DNA of 64,000 bases from Bacteroidota bacterium (GTDB lineage Bacteria > Bacteroidota > Bacteroidia > UBA4408): NCBI GenBank assembly GCA_016721765.1, contig JADKHO010000002.1, positions 558,001 through 622,000 on the forward strand, given 5' to 3'. Positions 26,827-35,435 of this stretch are shown here, in pieces. The notes under the pieces are model-generated. The model ran no database searches, was not told the origin of the DNA, and was given only the letters and a program-made list of their open reading frames with translations. The first letter of the stretch is position 1. Each line of letters begins with the position of its first letter. The translations under genes and the position numbers were made by a program.

Positions 26827-26906
26827 GGTTATTGAGTTATTTGGTTATTGAGTTATTCGGTTATTGAGTTATTGGGTTATTGAGTTATTGGGTTATTGAG
26901 TTATTT
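26827..26906 (+). repeat. Tandem repeat: five units of 16 nt
   Basis: Five adjacent copies of GGTTATTGAGTTATTN, identical except for the last base (T, C, G, G, T). The preceding ~70 nt hold related, looser TTATTGAATT units. Together with the dispersed repeat before it and copy d after it this fills the gap 26731-27155; no gene was seen there. Confidence 0.88.
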
Positions 26907-26966
26907 TGATTTTTGATTCTTTGGTTTTGAGTTCAATTTTTTTAGCTGCTCGACAGTTGGATTTTA

Positions 26967-27041
26967 GTATCCCCCGCTGGCGGGGGCAGGGGGTGGAAAG
27001 ATCGCTGATTTGTTAGGATAATTATGATTCTATTAGGATTT
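26967..27041 (+). repeat. Composite intergenic repeat, copy d
   Basis: Perfect palindrome CCCCCGCTGGCGGGGG (26971-26986), CAGGGGGTGG, a diverged AGATCGCTGATTTG, then GGATAATTATGATTCTATTA and GGATTT. Matches copies b and c in order and orientation on the plus strand. Confidence 0.75.
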
Positions 27042-27099
27042 ATTAGCTTGTTGAATTATTAAACTTTTGAATCTTGCTTTTTTGCCTAGTATTGAAAAT

Positions 27100-27139
27100 A
27101 AAAAACCGCCATTCATTCAACTGAGCTAGCGGTTTTTTT
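27100..27139. terminator. Bidirectional rho-independent terminator
   Basis: AAAAAACCGC pairs with GCGGTTTTTT (10 bp) across a ~19-nt loop; A- and T-rich on both sides. It lies 17 nt downstream of the STAS gene on the minus strand. Confidence 0.8.
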
Positions 27140-27155
27140 AGCATTTATTCAACAA

Positions 27156-27530
27156 TCAATCATCTTCGCCTAATTCGCGGTCTACTTCTTCCATCACCAC
27201 ATAATCAACAGCTTCGTCGATTGTATTTGTTATTTTAAGTATTGAATCGAGTTGAGAAATGGAGATTAATTTTTTTACTGCTTCTTGAATAGAACACAAT
27301 ACAAACGAACCATTTGCATTCTTGCATAAGCGATTGGCAACCAAAATAGCGCTCAATCCGGAAGAGTCGCAGTAGCGCACTGCTGTTAAATCCATCACAA
27401 TATTCTTTACACCTTCAGTGGTTAAAACTACCAACTCTGACTTTAAACTTGGCGAAACATTATTATCAAGTTTCTCAATGTTTACCTTAATAAGCGTGTA
27501 TTTTTCTTTCTTTTCAATTTGGAAATTCAT
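27156..27530 (-). CDS. STAS-domain protein (anti-sigma factor antagonist-like)
   Basis: A 124-residue single-domain STAS protein. The conserved phosphorylation loop is RYCDSSGLSAILVANRL with D-S-S-G; the serine is the usual target of a serine kinase in SpoIIAA-type partner switches. It has an acidic tail (EEVDRELGEDD). No anti-sigma kinase or phosphatase is encoded nearby, so the partner is unknown. It lies 66 nt downstream of pyrB on the same strand, has its own TATATTTG element, and ends at a terminator. Confidence 0.85.
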   Translation of the reverse strand: MNFQIEKKEKYTLIKVNIEKLDNNVSPSLKSELVVLTTEGVKNIVMDLTAVRYCDSSGLSAILVANRLCKNANGSFVLCSIQEAVKKLISISQLDSILKITNTIDEAVDYVVMEEVDRELGEDD

Positions 27531-27547
27531 AGTTCCGATTTTTTTTT

Positions 27548-27555
27548 CAAATATA
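27548..27555 (-). promoter_or_regulatory. Candidate -7 element (TATATTTG) of the STAS gene
   Basis: Exact TAnnTTTG on the minus strand, 17 nt before the ATG, with a TTG 16 nt further upstream (27572-27574), slightly shorter than the usual spacing. Confidence 0.5.
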
Positions 27556-27596
27556 TAAACAATATATAAAACAAAAAATTTTAGCGACTAAATTAA

Positions 27597-28517
27597 CTAA
27601 TTCGACAACAAATAAAGTACCGCCATTCGAATAGCTACCCCATTTTCAACTTGTTGCAAGATAATCGATTGATCACTGTCGGCCACTTCACTACTTATCT
27701 CCACTCCTCTATTTATTGGTCCGGGATGCATGATTACTATTTTTTTAGATAGCTCGTCGAGCATGGGTTTTGTTAAACCATATTGTTGCACATATTCCCG
27801 CAAAGAGGGAAAATATTTTATGTCTTGCCGTTCCAATTGTATCCGCAGCATATTGGCCACATCGCACCAAGCTAAAGCCTTTTTTAAATTGTGCTCTACC
27901 TTAACTCCAAGAGTAGCTATATATTTAGGTAATAAGGTGGTTGGACCGCATACCATTACTTCGGCGCCACATTTTTGAAGGCAAAAAATATTAGATAGCG
28001 CAACTCTTGAGTGCAGCACATCCCCAATAATTGCAATACGCTTACCATTTAAATCGCCCAATTTTTCACGTATCGAAAAAGCATCTAATAAAGCTTGTGT
28101 GGGATGTTCATGTGCCCCATCGCCGGCATTAATAATTACCGAATTAACCCGCTGGGATAAGAATACCGCTGCCCCGGGATTGGGATGCCGCATTACCACC
28201 ATATCGACTTTCATGGCTAAAATATTATTCACCGTATCAATGAGTGTTTCACCTTTGCTTACCGAAGACGATGAAGCTGCAAAATTTACGATATCAGCTG
28301 AAAGTCTTTTTTCTGCCAACTCAAAGGAAAGCTTTGTGCGCGTTGAGTTTTCGAAAAATAAATTGGCGATGGTTTTATCCCGCAAGGATGGAACCTTTTT
28401 TATAGGCTGGTTTAAAATAGACTTAAAATTCTCAGCTGTTTTAAAAATTAATTCGATGTCGGAAAACTGCAATTCCTTTATTCCGAGCAAATGTTTTACG
28501 CTGAGTTTGCCTTCCAT
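27597..28517 (-). CDS. pyrB: Aspartate carbamoyltransferase, catalytic subunit
   Basis: A 306-residue ATCase: condenses carbamoyl phosphate and aspartate in de novo pyrimidine synthesis. Carbamoyl-phosphate loop FFENSTRTKLSFELAEKRL; SSSVSKGETLIDT; GDGAHEHPTQALLD; late HPGPINRGVEI. It is the catalytic type B-like chain; no pyrI regulatory gene follows. It starts 2 nt after the pyrR stop, so the two genes form a tight operon, and PyrR may report the nucleotide state to pyrB. Confidence 0.95.
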   Translation of the reverse strand: MEGKLSVKHLLGIKELQFSDIELIFKTAENFKSILNQPIKKVPSLRDKTIANLFFENSTRTKLSFELAEKRLSADIVNFAASSSSVSKGETLIDTVNNILAMKVDMVVMRHPNPGAAVFLSQRVNSVIINAGDGAHEHPTQALLDAFSIREKLGDLNGKRIAIIGDVLHSRVALSNIFCLQKCGAEVMVCGPTTLLPKYIATLGVKVEHNLKKALAWCDVANMLRIQLERQDIKYFPSLREYVQQYGLTKPMLDELSKKIVIMHPGPINRGVEISSEVADSDQSIILQQVENGVAIRMAVLYLLSN

Positions 28518-28519
28518 CT

Positions 28520-29059
28520 TTATATTGTAATGAGTTTTACCAAATCTGTTCCATCACTTTCCTTCCATTCCACTTTTACTTTTTCGGTAGGCAAGGTATC
28601 TACTGTTTTGCCAACATAATTGGGTTGAATGGGTAAATCCCGACTAAATCGCCTGTCAATAAGCACCATTAATTCCACCTTTTGCGGACGCCCAAAAGAT
28701 AACATTGCATCCAAACCTGAACGAATAGTTCGACCGGTAAAAAGCACATCATCCACCAAAATCACTTTCTTATCTTCAAGCGTAAAATTAATATCAGTGC
28801 TTTGTGGAATTAGCGGACCGTCGTGCTTTCTAAAATCGTCGCGAAAAAAAGTAACATCCAAATTACCTAGCAAAAGCTTGGTATGCTTTAATTCAACTGT
28901 TAATTGATGGTGCATGCGCTTGGCTAAAACTACGCCTCTAGGCTGCAAACCAAGAATTACGGTATCTGAAAAATCGTTGTAGTTCTCAACCAATTGATAG
29001 CAAAGCCGGTTAAGCGTTAGTTTAAAATTCTGTGGACTTAGAATTATTCGCTCTTGCAT
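28520..29059 (-). CDS. pyrR: PyrR bifunctional pyrimidine regulator / uracil phosphoribosyltransferase
   Basis: A 179-residue type I phosphoribosyltransferase. The PRPP-binding motif VILVDDVLFTGRTIRSGLDAM is complete, and LQPRGVVLAKRMHH plus the closing PTEKVKVEWKESDGTDLV are typical of PyrR. In Firmicutes PyrR binds pyr mRNA and attenuates transcription; in Bacteroidota this role is less clear, and no attenuator hairpin was seen in the 14-nt-to-promoter leader here. First gene of the pyrR-pyrB operon. Confidence 0.9.
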   Translation of the reverse strand: MQERIILSPQNFKLTLNRLCYQLVENYNDFSDTVILGLQPRGVVLAKRMHHQLTVELKHTKLLLGNLDVTFFRDDFRKHDGPLIPQSTDINFTLEDKKVILVDDVLFTGRTIRSGLDAMLSFGRPQKVELMVLIDRRFSRDLPIQPNYVGKTVDTLPTEKVKVEWKESDGTDLVKLITI

Positions 29060-29073
29060 AGGATTGAGTTGTG

Positions 29074-29081
29074 CAAATATA
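29074..29081 (-). promoter_or_regulatory. Candidate -7 element (TATATTTG) of pyrRB
   Basis: Exact TAnnTTTG match on the minus strand, 14 nt before the pyrR ATG; predicted leader about 10 nt, too short for an attenuator. Confidence 0.55.
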
Positions 29082-29263
29082 GTTCTTTAAGAATGAAAAA
29101 TGCTAGTTTTTTTAGGAATCCTACAAGTGCCTCATCCAATAAGTAATTCAGGAAATTTCAGGAATCATTTTTTAAATGCATTTATAAGCCAGAAGGCCTT
29201 AGTTCAAACATTGGTAATTTTAAGATATGAATCAAGCCGGGCAACTTAGCTTGCTTCATTAAA

Positions 29264-30049
29264 CTAATGCACCAAAGGAGAAAAACTAAAACAAGTAATA
29301 ATTACTTCCTGTTCTTGGTTATCGCTGGGGGCGATGCCTTGATTAAGCCATAAGTTAAATCGAATGTTGGATTGACGTGGAACCGGTATATTATGCGATT
29401 TATGCACCCACGTTTGGATAGGAACATTGATAGGTTTCGATATTTTTTTGGGATCGCATTCAATGTGACCATGGTAGGCATTAAAGATAATTCGATCCGG
29501 AAACCAATCAATCGTAAAACTGCTATAATTCCCCAATAAATTCATGTTAAAGCGCTTAATATTATCGGGCTCTGTAAAGGGTTGCACTACAAATTGGGCA
29601 TTCATGTTATTTGTTACACTCCATTTACTTACTTCAATATCCACTTCATTATTGTAGTTTTTGAGGGCATTGGGATCCCATAAAAAAATTCCTAAAACAG
29701 TGTTGGCATCCAGTAAATCCACACGGCTTTTAATATTAAATACATAGCGGCCATATCCGAATTGATTCTTAGAAATCACCTCCGAGCATTTCCATACCCC
29801 ATCTTGCTTTAAAATTTTTAAATGCAGGTTATCCAATACATCGATAAATACATTTTTAGAAGTATTTACAAAGTAATTTGGTCCGGGACCCACCGGCTCG
29901 GGGCTCACCGTTTCCTTAATCATCCATTGATAGCCACTGAACGTAATCGGTTCAAGCGAATACCTTACCTTGGCCATAAAATCAGACTGCATCGAAAGCA
30001 TTATGGGAAGTACAAAGAGTAAAACCAGGTAGAGAAATTTATTTTTCAG
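29264..30049 (-). CDS. GH16-like (concanavalin A-like) secreted protein, probable CTG start
   Basis: The first ATG (30001) gives 245 residues, but 16 codons in frame upstream complete a textbook signal peptide that would read MKNKFLYLVLLFVLP if CTG at 30047-30049 is the start (261 residues). A stop lies five codons before that CTG, and no ATG, GTG or TTG is available between. The mature part is beta-rich, with YNNEVDIEVSKW near the middle: E-V-D-I-E matches the GH16 catalytic signature E[ILV]D[IVAF]E (Glu nucleophile and acid/base Glu retained). GH16 enzymes cut beta-1,3/1,4-glucans or galactans; the substrate here is unknown. Either rare CTG initiation or a base error at the start is possible. 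It is divergent from mtaB. Confidence 0.62.
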   Translation of the reverse strand: MKNKFLYLVLLFVLPIMLSMQSDFMAKVRYSLEPITFSGYQWMIKETVSPEPVGPGPNYFVNTSKNVFIDVLDNLHLKILKQDGVWKCSEVISKNQFGYGRYVFNIKSRVDLLDANTVLGIFLWDPNALKNYNNEVDIEVSKWSVTNNMNAQFVVQPFTEPDNIKRFNMNLLGNYSSFTIDWFPDRIIFNAYHGHIECDPKKISKPINVPIQTWVHKSHNIPVPRQSNIRFNLWLNQGIAPSDNQEQEVIITCFSFSPLVH

Positions 30050-30158
30050 AAAAAATTGATTTTAAATTAGGAACTCATACTGCAATTAATGAAAAAAGTT
30101 TCTAAAAAGTTATTTAATTTTCTCAACCAAAATGGTGTTTAGGTTAGTAAAAATAAAC

Positions 30159-30166
30159 TATTTTTG
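30159..30166 (+). promoter_or_regulatory. Candidate -7 element (TATTTTTG) close to the mtaB start
   Basis: Exact TAnnTTTG ending 8 nt before the ATG at 30175; predicted leader of about 4-5 nt. Confidence 0.5.
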
Positions 30167-30174
30167 CGGCCCCA

Positions 30175-31503
30175 ATGATTTTATCAAAAACAGTTGCCTT
30201 TTATACCTTAGGTTGCAAATTAAATTTTGCCGAAACATCTGCTATTTCGCGACAATTTGTGGAGGGCGGGTATTCTAAAGTAGCCTTTGAATCAGCTGCA
30301 GATATATATGTAATAAATACCTGCTCTGTTACTGAAAATGCCGACAAGGAATGCAAAAAGGTGGTGAAATCAGCTTTAAAGCAATCGCCGGGAGCATTTA
30401 TCATTATTGTGGGATGCTATGCCCAATTAAAACCGCAGGAAATTGCAACTATTCATGGAGTAGATTTGATATTAGGGGCAAGTGAAAAGTTCAATATTAT
30501 ACACTATCTCGAATCTCTGGATAAAAGAACTACTTCTGAGATTCATTCTTGTGAAATTGAACAAGCAAATTTCTTTAAAGATGCCTATTCCATTGGTGAC
30601 CGCACCCGGGCTTTTTTGAAAGTGCAAGACGGATGCGATTATACCTGCTCCTATTGCACCATTCCATTGGCTCGCGGAATCAGCCGAAGCGATGCTTTGG
30701 AAAATGTAGTTGCCTCTGCTCAAAAAATTTCGGCACAAGGAATTAAAGAAATTGTATTAACCGGTGTTAATATAGGAGATTACGGGAAAGGTGAGTTCGG
30801 TAATAAAAAGCATGAAAATACCTTTTTAGATTTGGTAAAAGCACTGGATGCCATTCAAAGTTTGGAACGTATCCGCATCAGCAGTATAGAACCTAACTTG
30901 TTAAAAGACGAGACGATTGAATTTGTTGCAAATGCTCAGCGATTTGTTCCGCACTTTCATATTCCGCTTCAATCGGGAAGTAATAAAATTTTAAAATTAA
31001 TGCGCCGTCGTTATTTGCGCGAATTATATGTAGAAAGGGTTGCTAAAATTAAAGAACTGCTTCCCCACTGTTGCATTGGTGTGGATGTAATTGTTGGATT
31101 TCCGGGCGAAAGTGACGAAGATTTTTTAGATACCTATACCTTTTTAAACGAACTGAATATTTCCTACCTCCACGTTTTTACCTACAGCGAAAGAGATAAT
31201 ACCGATGCTGTTTTGATGCCAGAGATTGTGCCAATTCATGTGCGCCAAAAAAGAAACAAAATGCTCCGTATTTTATCCGAAAAAAAACGACGCAATTTTT
31301 ACGAAAGCCAAGTTGGAAATAGCTTCCCGGTGCTTTTTGAAGCTGATAATAAAGCTGGTTTTATGCACGGCTTCACCCCCAATTATGTGAAGGTAAAAAC
31401 TGCCTTCGACGAAGCCTTGATTAATCAATCCATTGAAGTTAAACTAGTTGAGATTGACTTGGATGGAGACATGAAAATCGAATTTGAATCCGTTGTAGCA
31501 TAG
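30175..31503 (+). CDS. mtaB: tRNA t6A37 methylthiotransferase MtaB
   Basis: A 442-residue radical-SAM methylthiotransferase that converts t6A37 of tRNA to ms2t6A. The N-terminal MTTase domain holds three cluster Cys (C14 in TLGCKLN, C50 in NTCSVTENAD, C81 in VGCYAQ). The radical SAM motif is C154-x3-C158-x2-C161 (GCDYTCSYCTIP). HIPLQSGSNKILKLMRRRY is conserved. The TLGCKLN/NTCSVT pattern points to MtaB rather than MiaB or RimO. The C-terminal ~60 residues are TRAM-like. A promoter lies almost at the ATG. Monocistronic. Confidence 0.92.
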   Translation: MILSKTVAFYTLGCKLNFAETSAISRQFVEGGYSKVAFESAADIYVINTCSVTENADKECKKVVKSALKQSPGAFIIIVGCYAQLKPQEIATIHGVDLILGASEKFNIIHYLESLDKRTTSEIHSCEIEQANFFKDAYSIGDRTRAFLKVQDGCDYTCSYCTIPLARGISRSDALENVVASAQKISAQGIKEIVLTGVNIGDYGKGEFGNKKHENTFLDLVKALDAIQSLERIRISSIEPNLLKDETIEFVANAQRFVPHFHIPLQSGSNKILKLMRRRYLRELYVERVAKIKELLPHCCIGVDVIVGFPGESDEDFLDTYTFLNELNISYLHVFTYSERDNTDAVLMPEIVPIHVRQKRNKMLRILSEKKRRNFYESQVGNSFPVLFEADNKAGFMHGFTPNYVKVKTAFDEALINQSIEVKLVEIDLDGDMKIEFESVVA

Positions 31504-31684
31504 GTTAAAAGTATTGCCTTTATTGGCTTAGCGGATGCTTTCTTGGAATCCGAATCAACTTTATAGCACAAACACCTTTTTGGTTTACCGATAAATTTCA
31601 ATGTTTCACACGGAGAATCTATCTAGGACTTGCTTTTTTAAAAGAAAAGGCTACATTTGTTTCCCTTCTAAAAACCCAAAATTC

Positions 31685-34600
31685 ATGAAAAAAATTATTC
31701 CATTCTGTTTCTTCTTATTTGGCATTGGGACATTGCTCAATGCAAACGCTCAAACCACTATTACAATTGGAACATCTGCTACTACCAACACCGGCAACAG
31801 TTACCCGTGTCCATACGGTAATTTTTTCTGGGGTGCCAAACATGATATACTTTATTTGGCTTCGGAACTAAGTGCTCAAGGAATGTCCACCGGAAATATT
31901 ACGTCACTTGCATTTAATGTGGCATCTATTCCGAATGCGACCAACCTTCAAAACTATACTATTGGGATGATGTCAACCAATGCCACCGTTGTGAGTGGTG
32001 CTTTTGCTAGCGGAACCACTACAGTAGTTCCTGCATCCAACCATCAAGTAGTAATTGGGTGGAACACGCATACCTTTTCAACTCCATTTTTTTGGGATGG
32101 CACTTCAAATATTTTGGTTCAGGTTTGTTTTAACAATACTGCTTTTACAAATGGAAACCCGGGTGTAACTTTTACACCAACCGGATTTCTGAGTACTAGT
32201 TTTTTCCGACAAGACAATACAACTTCTGTATGTAGCACTTTAAACGGAACAGCTACCACAAATCGTCCAAATACGCAGATTACTTTTATTCCAGCAACCA
32301 TTCCTCCAACAGCTGCCTTTAGTGCAAATCTTACGAATACCTGCCAAACAACAATTAATTTCACTGATGCAACATGTTGTAATGTAACCTCATGGGAATG
32401 GGATTTTGGCGATACAACAACCTCTACTTTACAGAATCCAACACATACGTATGCGCATCCGGGCACCTATTCAGTGCAACTGATTACCACAAATAATTTT
32501 GGTGTGGATACTTTATTAAAACCAAATTATATTACCATTTCAAGTGGTGGAGCAGCACCTGCAAGTTGCGCACCAACGGCTTCAACTCCTTTTGGAGGAT
32601 TTGGAATTACTGCTGTTACGTTTAATACCATTGCAAGTACAAGTGCTTTAGCCACAAGTAGCTACGATGATTTATCTTGCGCCTGGTCTACGAATGTGTA
32701 TGAAGGTTCAAGTTATCAACTATCCTTAAGTGCGACAGGAGCTGCGGGTTCACAAAATTTTAGGGCTTGGATTGATTTTAATAACGATGGAGTTTTTGAT
32801 ACAAATACAGAAAGTGTATTGAATGTAAACAGTGCTGCTTCTGCCAGTGCCTCCATTTTAATTCCATTAGGAGCAGTTTTAAACACTCAGCTACGCCTGC
32901 GTGTTGCCGCGGATTATGATGGAAGTGTAAGTGTACCAACTCCTTGCGGAAATTATGATTTTGGTCAAGCCGAAGATTATTCAGTAGTTATTCTTCAAAA
33001 CACCAATCCTCCTAGTGCTGATTTTACAGTAAATACGGTTACCAGTTGCAGCGGAGATGTAGTTTTTACCGACCTTTCAAATAACAGCCCAACTTCTTGG
33101 GATTGGGATTTTGGTGATGCCACAACTTCAGGTTCTCAAAATCCTGCGCATACTTACCAAGCATCAGGTGATTATACCGTAACTTTAATTGCAACAAATG
33201 CTTTTGGCGCGGATACACTTGTAAGAACTACTTATGTGCATGTTGCATTGGGTTCGGCCCCAATTGCTGCTACTTGTACCCCAACAACCACATTACATTG
33301 CTGCGGGTATGGTATTTCAAACGTAACTTTTGGAACTATCAATAACAGTTCCTTAAGCGGTATAGAAGGCTATAAAGATTTTACTTGCGGTAATAGCACT
33401 GAAGTTATTGAAGGATTTGACAATTTGCTTAAAATTCAAACCAGCGCAGCCGATTCACAAGATACACGAGTGTGGATAGATTACAATAACAACGGCACTT
33501 TTTCAACCAATGAGTTGGTTTTGACCTCAAATAACCATAAAAACCCATCGGCTTTAGTAAATGTTGCAGTAAGCACTGCCGTTTTAAATACACCTTTGAG
33601 AATGCGCGTGTGGAGTGACTTTGCAGGAAGCACTCCCGGTCCTTGTAACAACCCAAACAGAGGTCAAGTGGAGGACTATACAGTTGTAGTGAAACCCAAT
33701 ACCCAACCACCGCTTGTTCATTTTGGTGCAGATATTACCATTTCATGTGGCGGAACTGTAAACTTTATTGACTCAACCGAAAACTCCATCAGTTCATGGC
33801 TTTGGGATTTTGGTGACTTAAGTACCTCAACTATTGCCAATCCTACACATACTTATACAGCTACCGGATTGTATACTGTAACACTTATCGTTACGAATGC
33901 ATTTGGAGCCGACACCTTAACTAAAACCAACTTTATTAATGTTGTTTCCACAAGTCCGGGTCCCATTTCACCATTGTGTTCGCCTGTAACAGTTAATACC
34001 TGCTGCACCATTGGGGTAACCAATGTTACTTTTGGAACCATTAACAACAGCAGCGGTAATGCTACCGAAGGATATAGCGATTACAGTTGCTTGTTGCAAA
34101 CATCTGTGTTGGCCGGTCAAAGTAATACGATTTCGATTACTACTTCCAACAATATTGCTGAAAATGTGCGTGTTTGGATTGACTATAATAACGATGGTCA
34201 ATTTAGCTCCTCGACTGAAATTGCATACAGTGATTTTAATGCTACTTTAAATCATACTGGAACCATTACTGTTCCCTTAACAGCTGTAACCAACACTCCT
34301 TTACGCATGCGTGTTGTATCAGATGTGGGCTCAGCATTAAATAGTTCCTGCACCAATTTAACGTACGGTCAAGCCGAGGATTATGGCATTACTGTAACTC
34401 CTAATACCAACCCTCCGGTTACAGCATTTGCGGCCAACTTAACCAGCAGCTGTAACGGAATTATAGCATTTACAAATAGTACGTCAAATGCTACATCTTA
34501 CACATGGGACTTTGGAGATTTAACCAATTCTACACTTGCAAATCCTACCCATACCTATTCAGCCAATGGTGTTTATACTGTTCAATTAATTAGCTGTAAC

Positions 34601-35374
34601 AGTTTTGGTTGCGATACCGTTACCAAAACAAACTATATAACAGTAACACTAGGAGGTCCAATTGCAACACTTTGTTCACCTGCCACAACCGGGTATTGCT
34701 GCGGGGTTGGGATTAGCAATGTAAATTTAGGAAACATCAACAATTCAAGTGCTGATGGTTCAGACGGATACAAAGATTATACATGTACGCAGCGTGATAC
34801 AACAATGAGAGGCGGATATTCAACCCCTTTTACCATCACAACAGGCTTAGGCCAATCAGAAAATGTGCGCATTTATATTGATTACAATAACAACGGAAAC
34901 TTTAATAGTCCTAATGAATTAGTTTACCAAAACAATTCGCTTTTAACACACAGCGGAAATATTAATGTTCCTGCTACCGGTGTTGTGTTTTACACGAATT
35001 TAAGAATGCGGGTTATTTCTGATTTTAATGCCTTAACAAATGCCTGCAGTAATGTAACATTTGGTCAAGCCGAAGACTATACTGTATACATTACCAATCC
35101 AAATGGCACCCAATCACTATCTGGAGGCGAATCGGTTTCCATTTTCCCTAATCCAGCCAGAGGCATTTTCCAAATCAATTATTCTTTTTCTGGTAAAAAA
35201 GATGTATCGGTTTCTATAAGCGATGTTTTGGGTAGACAAGTATTTGAAATGCAAGAAAGTGCAACTGAACTTTATGCCAAGAAAGTTGATTTAAGTAATC
35301 AAGCAAAAGGTATTTACTTTGTTAAAATCACTAGCGAAAATAACACAATAACCCAAAAAATTTATTTAGAATAA
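31685..35374 (+). CDS. Secreted T9SS type A protein with four alternating PKD-GEVED modules
   Basis: A 1229-residue protein; the ATG at 31685 begins a signal peptide (MKKIIPFCFFLFGIG..., cleavage near ANA-Q), whereas the frame from 31601 does not. Residues ~24-205 form a module also found in the secreted protein at 2126 (PYGNFFWGAKHDILYLASEL ... VIGWNTHTF ... FFWDGTSNILVQVC ... TNRPNTQ). Then come four repeats of PKD (each with WDFGD and NP.HTY) followed by GEVED (each with ID(F/Y)NN(D/N)G.F and GQ(A/V)EDY). The end is a type A sorting domain (IFPNPARG...GIYFVKI). Likely a surface adhesin or binding protein; no catalytic domain seen. The next T9SS gene starts 61 nt downstream and may be co-transcribed. 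Confidence 0.86.
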   Translation: MKKIIPFCFFLFGIGTLLNANAQTTITIGTSATTNTGNSYPCPYGNFFWGAKHDILYLASELSAQGMSTGNITSLAFNVASIPNATNLQNYTIGMMSTNATVVSGAFASGTTTVVPASNHQVVIGWNTHTFSTPFFWDGTSNILVQVCFNNTAFTNGNPGVTFTPTGFLSTSFFRQDNTTSVCSTLNGTATTNRPNTQITFIPATIPPTAAFSANLTNTCQTTINFTDATCCNVTSWEWDFGDTTTSTLQNPTHTYAHPGTYSVQLITTNNFGVDTLLKPNYITISSGGAAPASCAPTASTPFGGFGITAVTFNTIASTSALATSSYDDLSCAWSTNVYEGSSYQLSLSATGAAGSQNFRAWIDFNNDGVFDTNTESVLNVNSAASASASILIPLGAVLNTQLRLRVAADYDGSVSVPTPCGNYDFGQAEDYSVVILQNTNPPSADFTVNTVTSCSGDVVFTDLSNNSPTSWDWDFGDATTSGSQNPAHTYQASGDYTVTLIATNAFGADTLVRTTYVHVALGSAPIAATCTPTTTLHCCGYGISNVTFGTINNSSLSGIEGYKDFTCGNSTEVIEGFDNLLKIQTSAADSQDTRVWIDYNNNGTFSTNELVLTSNNHKNPSALVNVAVSTAVLNTPLRMRVWSDFAGSTPGPCNNPNRGQVEDYTVVVKPNTQPPLVHFGADITISCGGTVNFIDSTENSISSWLWDFGDLSTSTIANPTHTYTATGLYTVTLIVTNAFGADTLTKTNFINVVSTSPGPISPLCSPVTVNTCCTIGVTNVTFGTINNSSGNATEGYSDYSCLLQTSVLAGQSNTISITTSNNIAENVRVWIDYNNDGQFSSSTEIAYSDFNATLNHTGTITVPLTAVTNTPLRMRVVSDVGSALNSSCTNLTYGQAEDYGITVTPNTNPPVTAFAANLTSSCNGIIAFTNSTSNATSYTWDFGDLTNSTLANPTHTYSANGVYTVQLISCNSFGCDTVTKTNYITVTLGGPIATLCSPATTGYCCGVGISNVNLGNINNSSADGSDGYKDYTCTQRDTTMRGGYSTPFTITTGLGQSENVRIYIDYNNNGNFNSPNELVYQNNSLLTHSGNINVPATGVVFYTNLRMRVISDFNALTNACSNVTFGQAEDYTVYITNPNGTQSLSGGESVSIFPNPARGIFQINYSFSGKKDVSVSISDVLGRQVFEMQESATELYAKKVDLSNQAKGIYFVKITSENNTITQKIYLE
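32304..35095 (+). repeat. Fourfold tandem PKD-GEVED coding repeat
   Basis: Four consecutive ~230-residue modules inside the CDS, each one PKD then one GEVED. WDFGD marks each PKD (near 32400, 33105, 33805, 34508) and EDY marks each GEVED end (near 32970, 33670, 34378, 35075). Confidence 0.82.
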
Positions 35375-35435
35375 TTTGAGGAGGCTAACCCCGCCTCTTC
35401 TAATTATTTTACAAATTCACACAACAAAAAACCCT

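Noticed and set aside
26731..27155. Possible small CRISPR-like array in the repeat island
   Set aside because: The 16-nt units are directly adjacent with no spacers, and no cas genes are near; it is a plain tandem repeat.
29060..29073. PyrR attenuator or pyrimidine riboregulator before pyrR
   Set aside because: The predicted leader is only about 10 nt, with no room for antiterminator and terminator hairpins.
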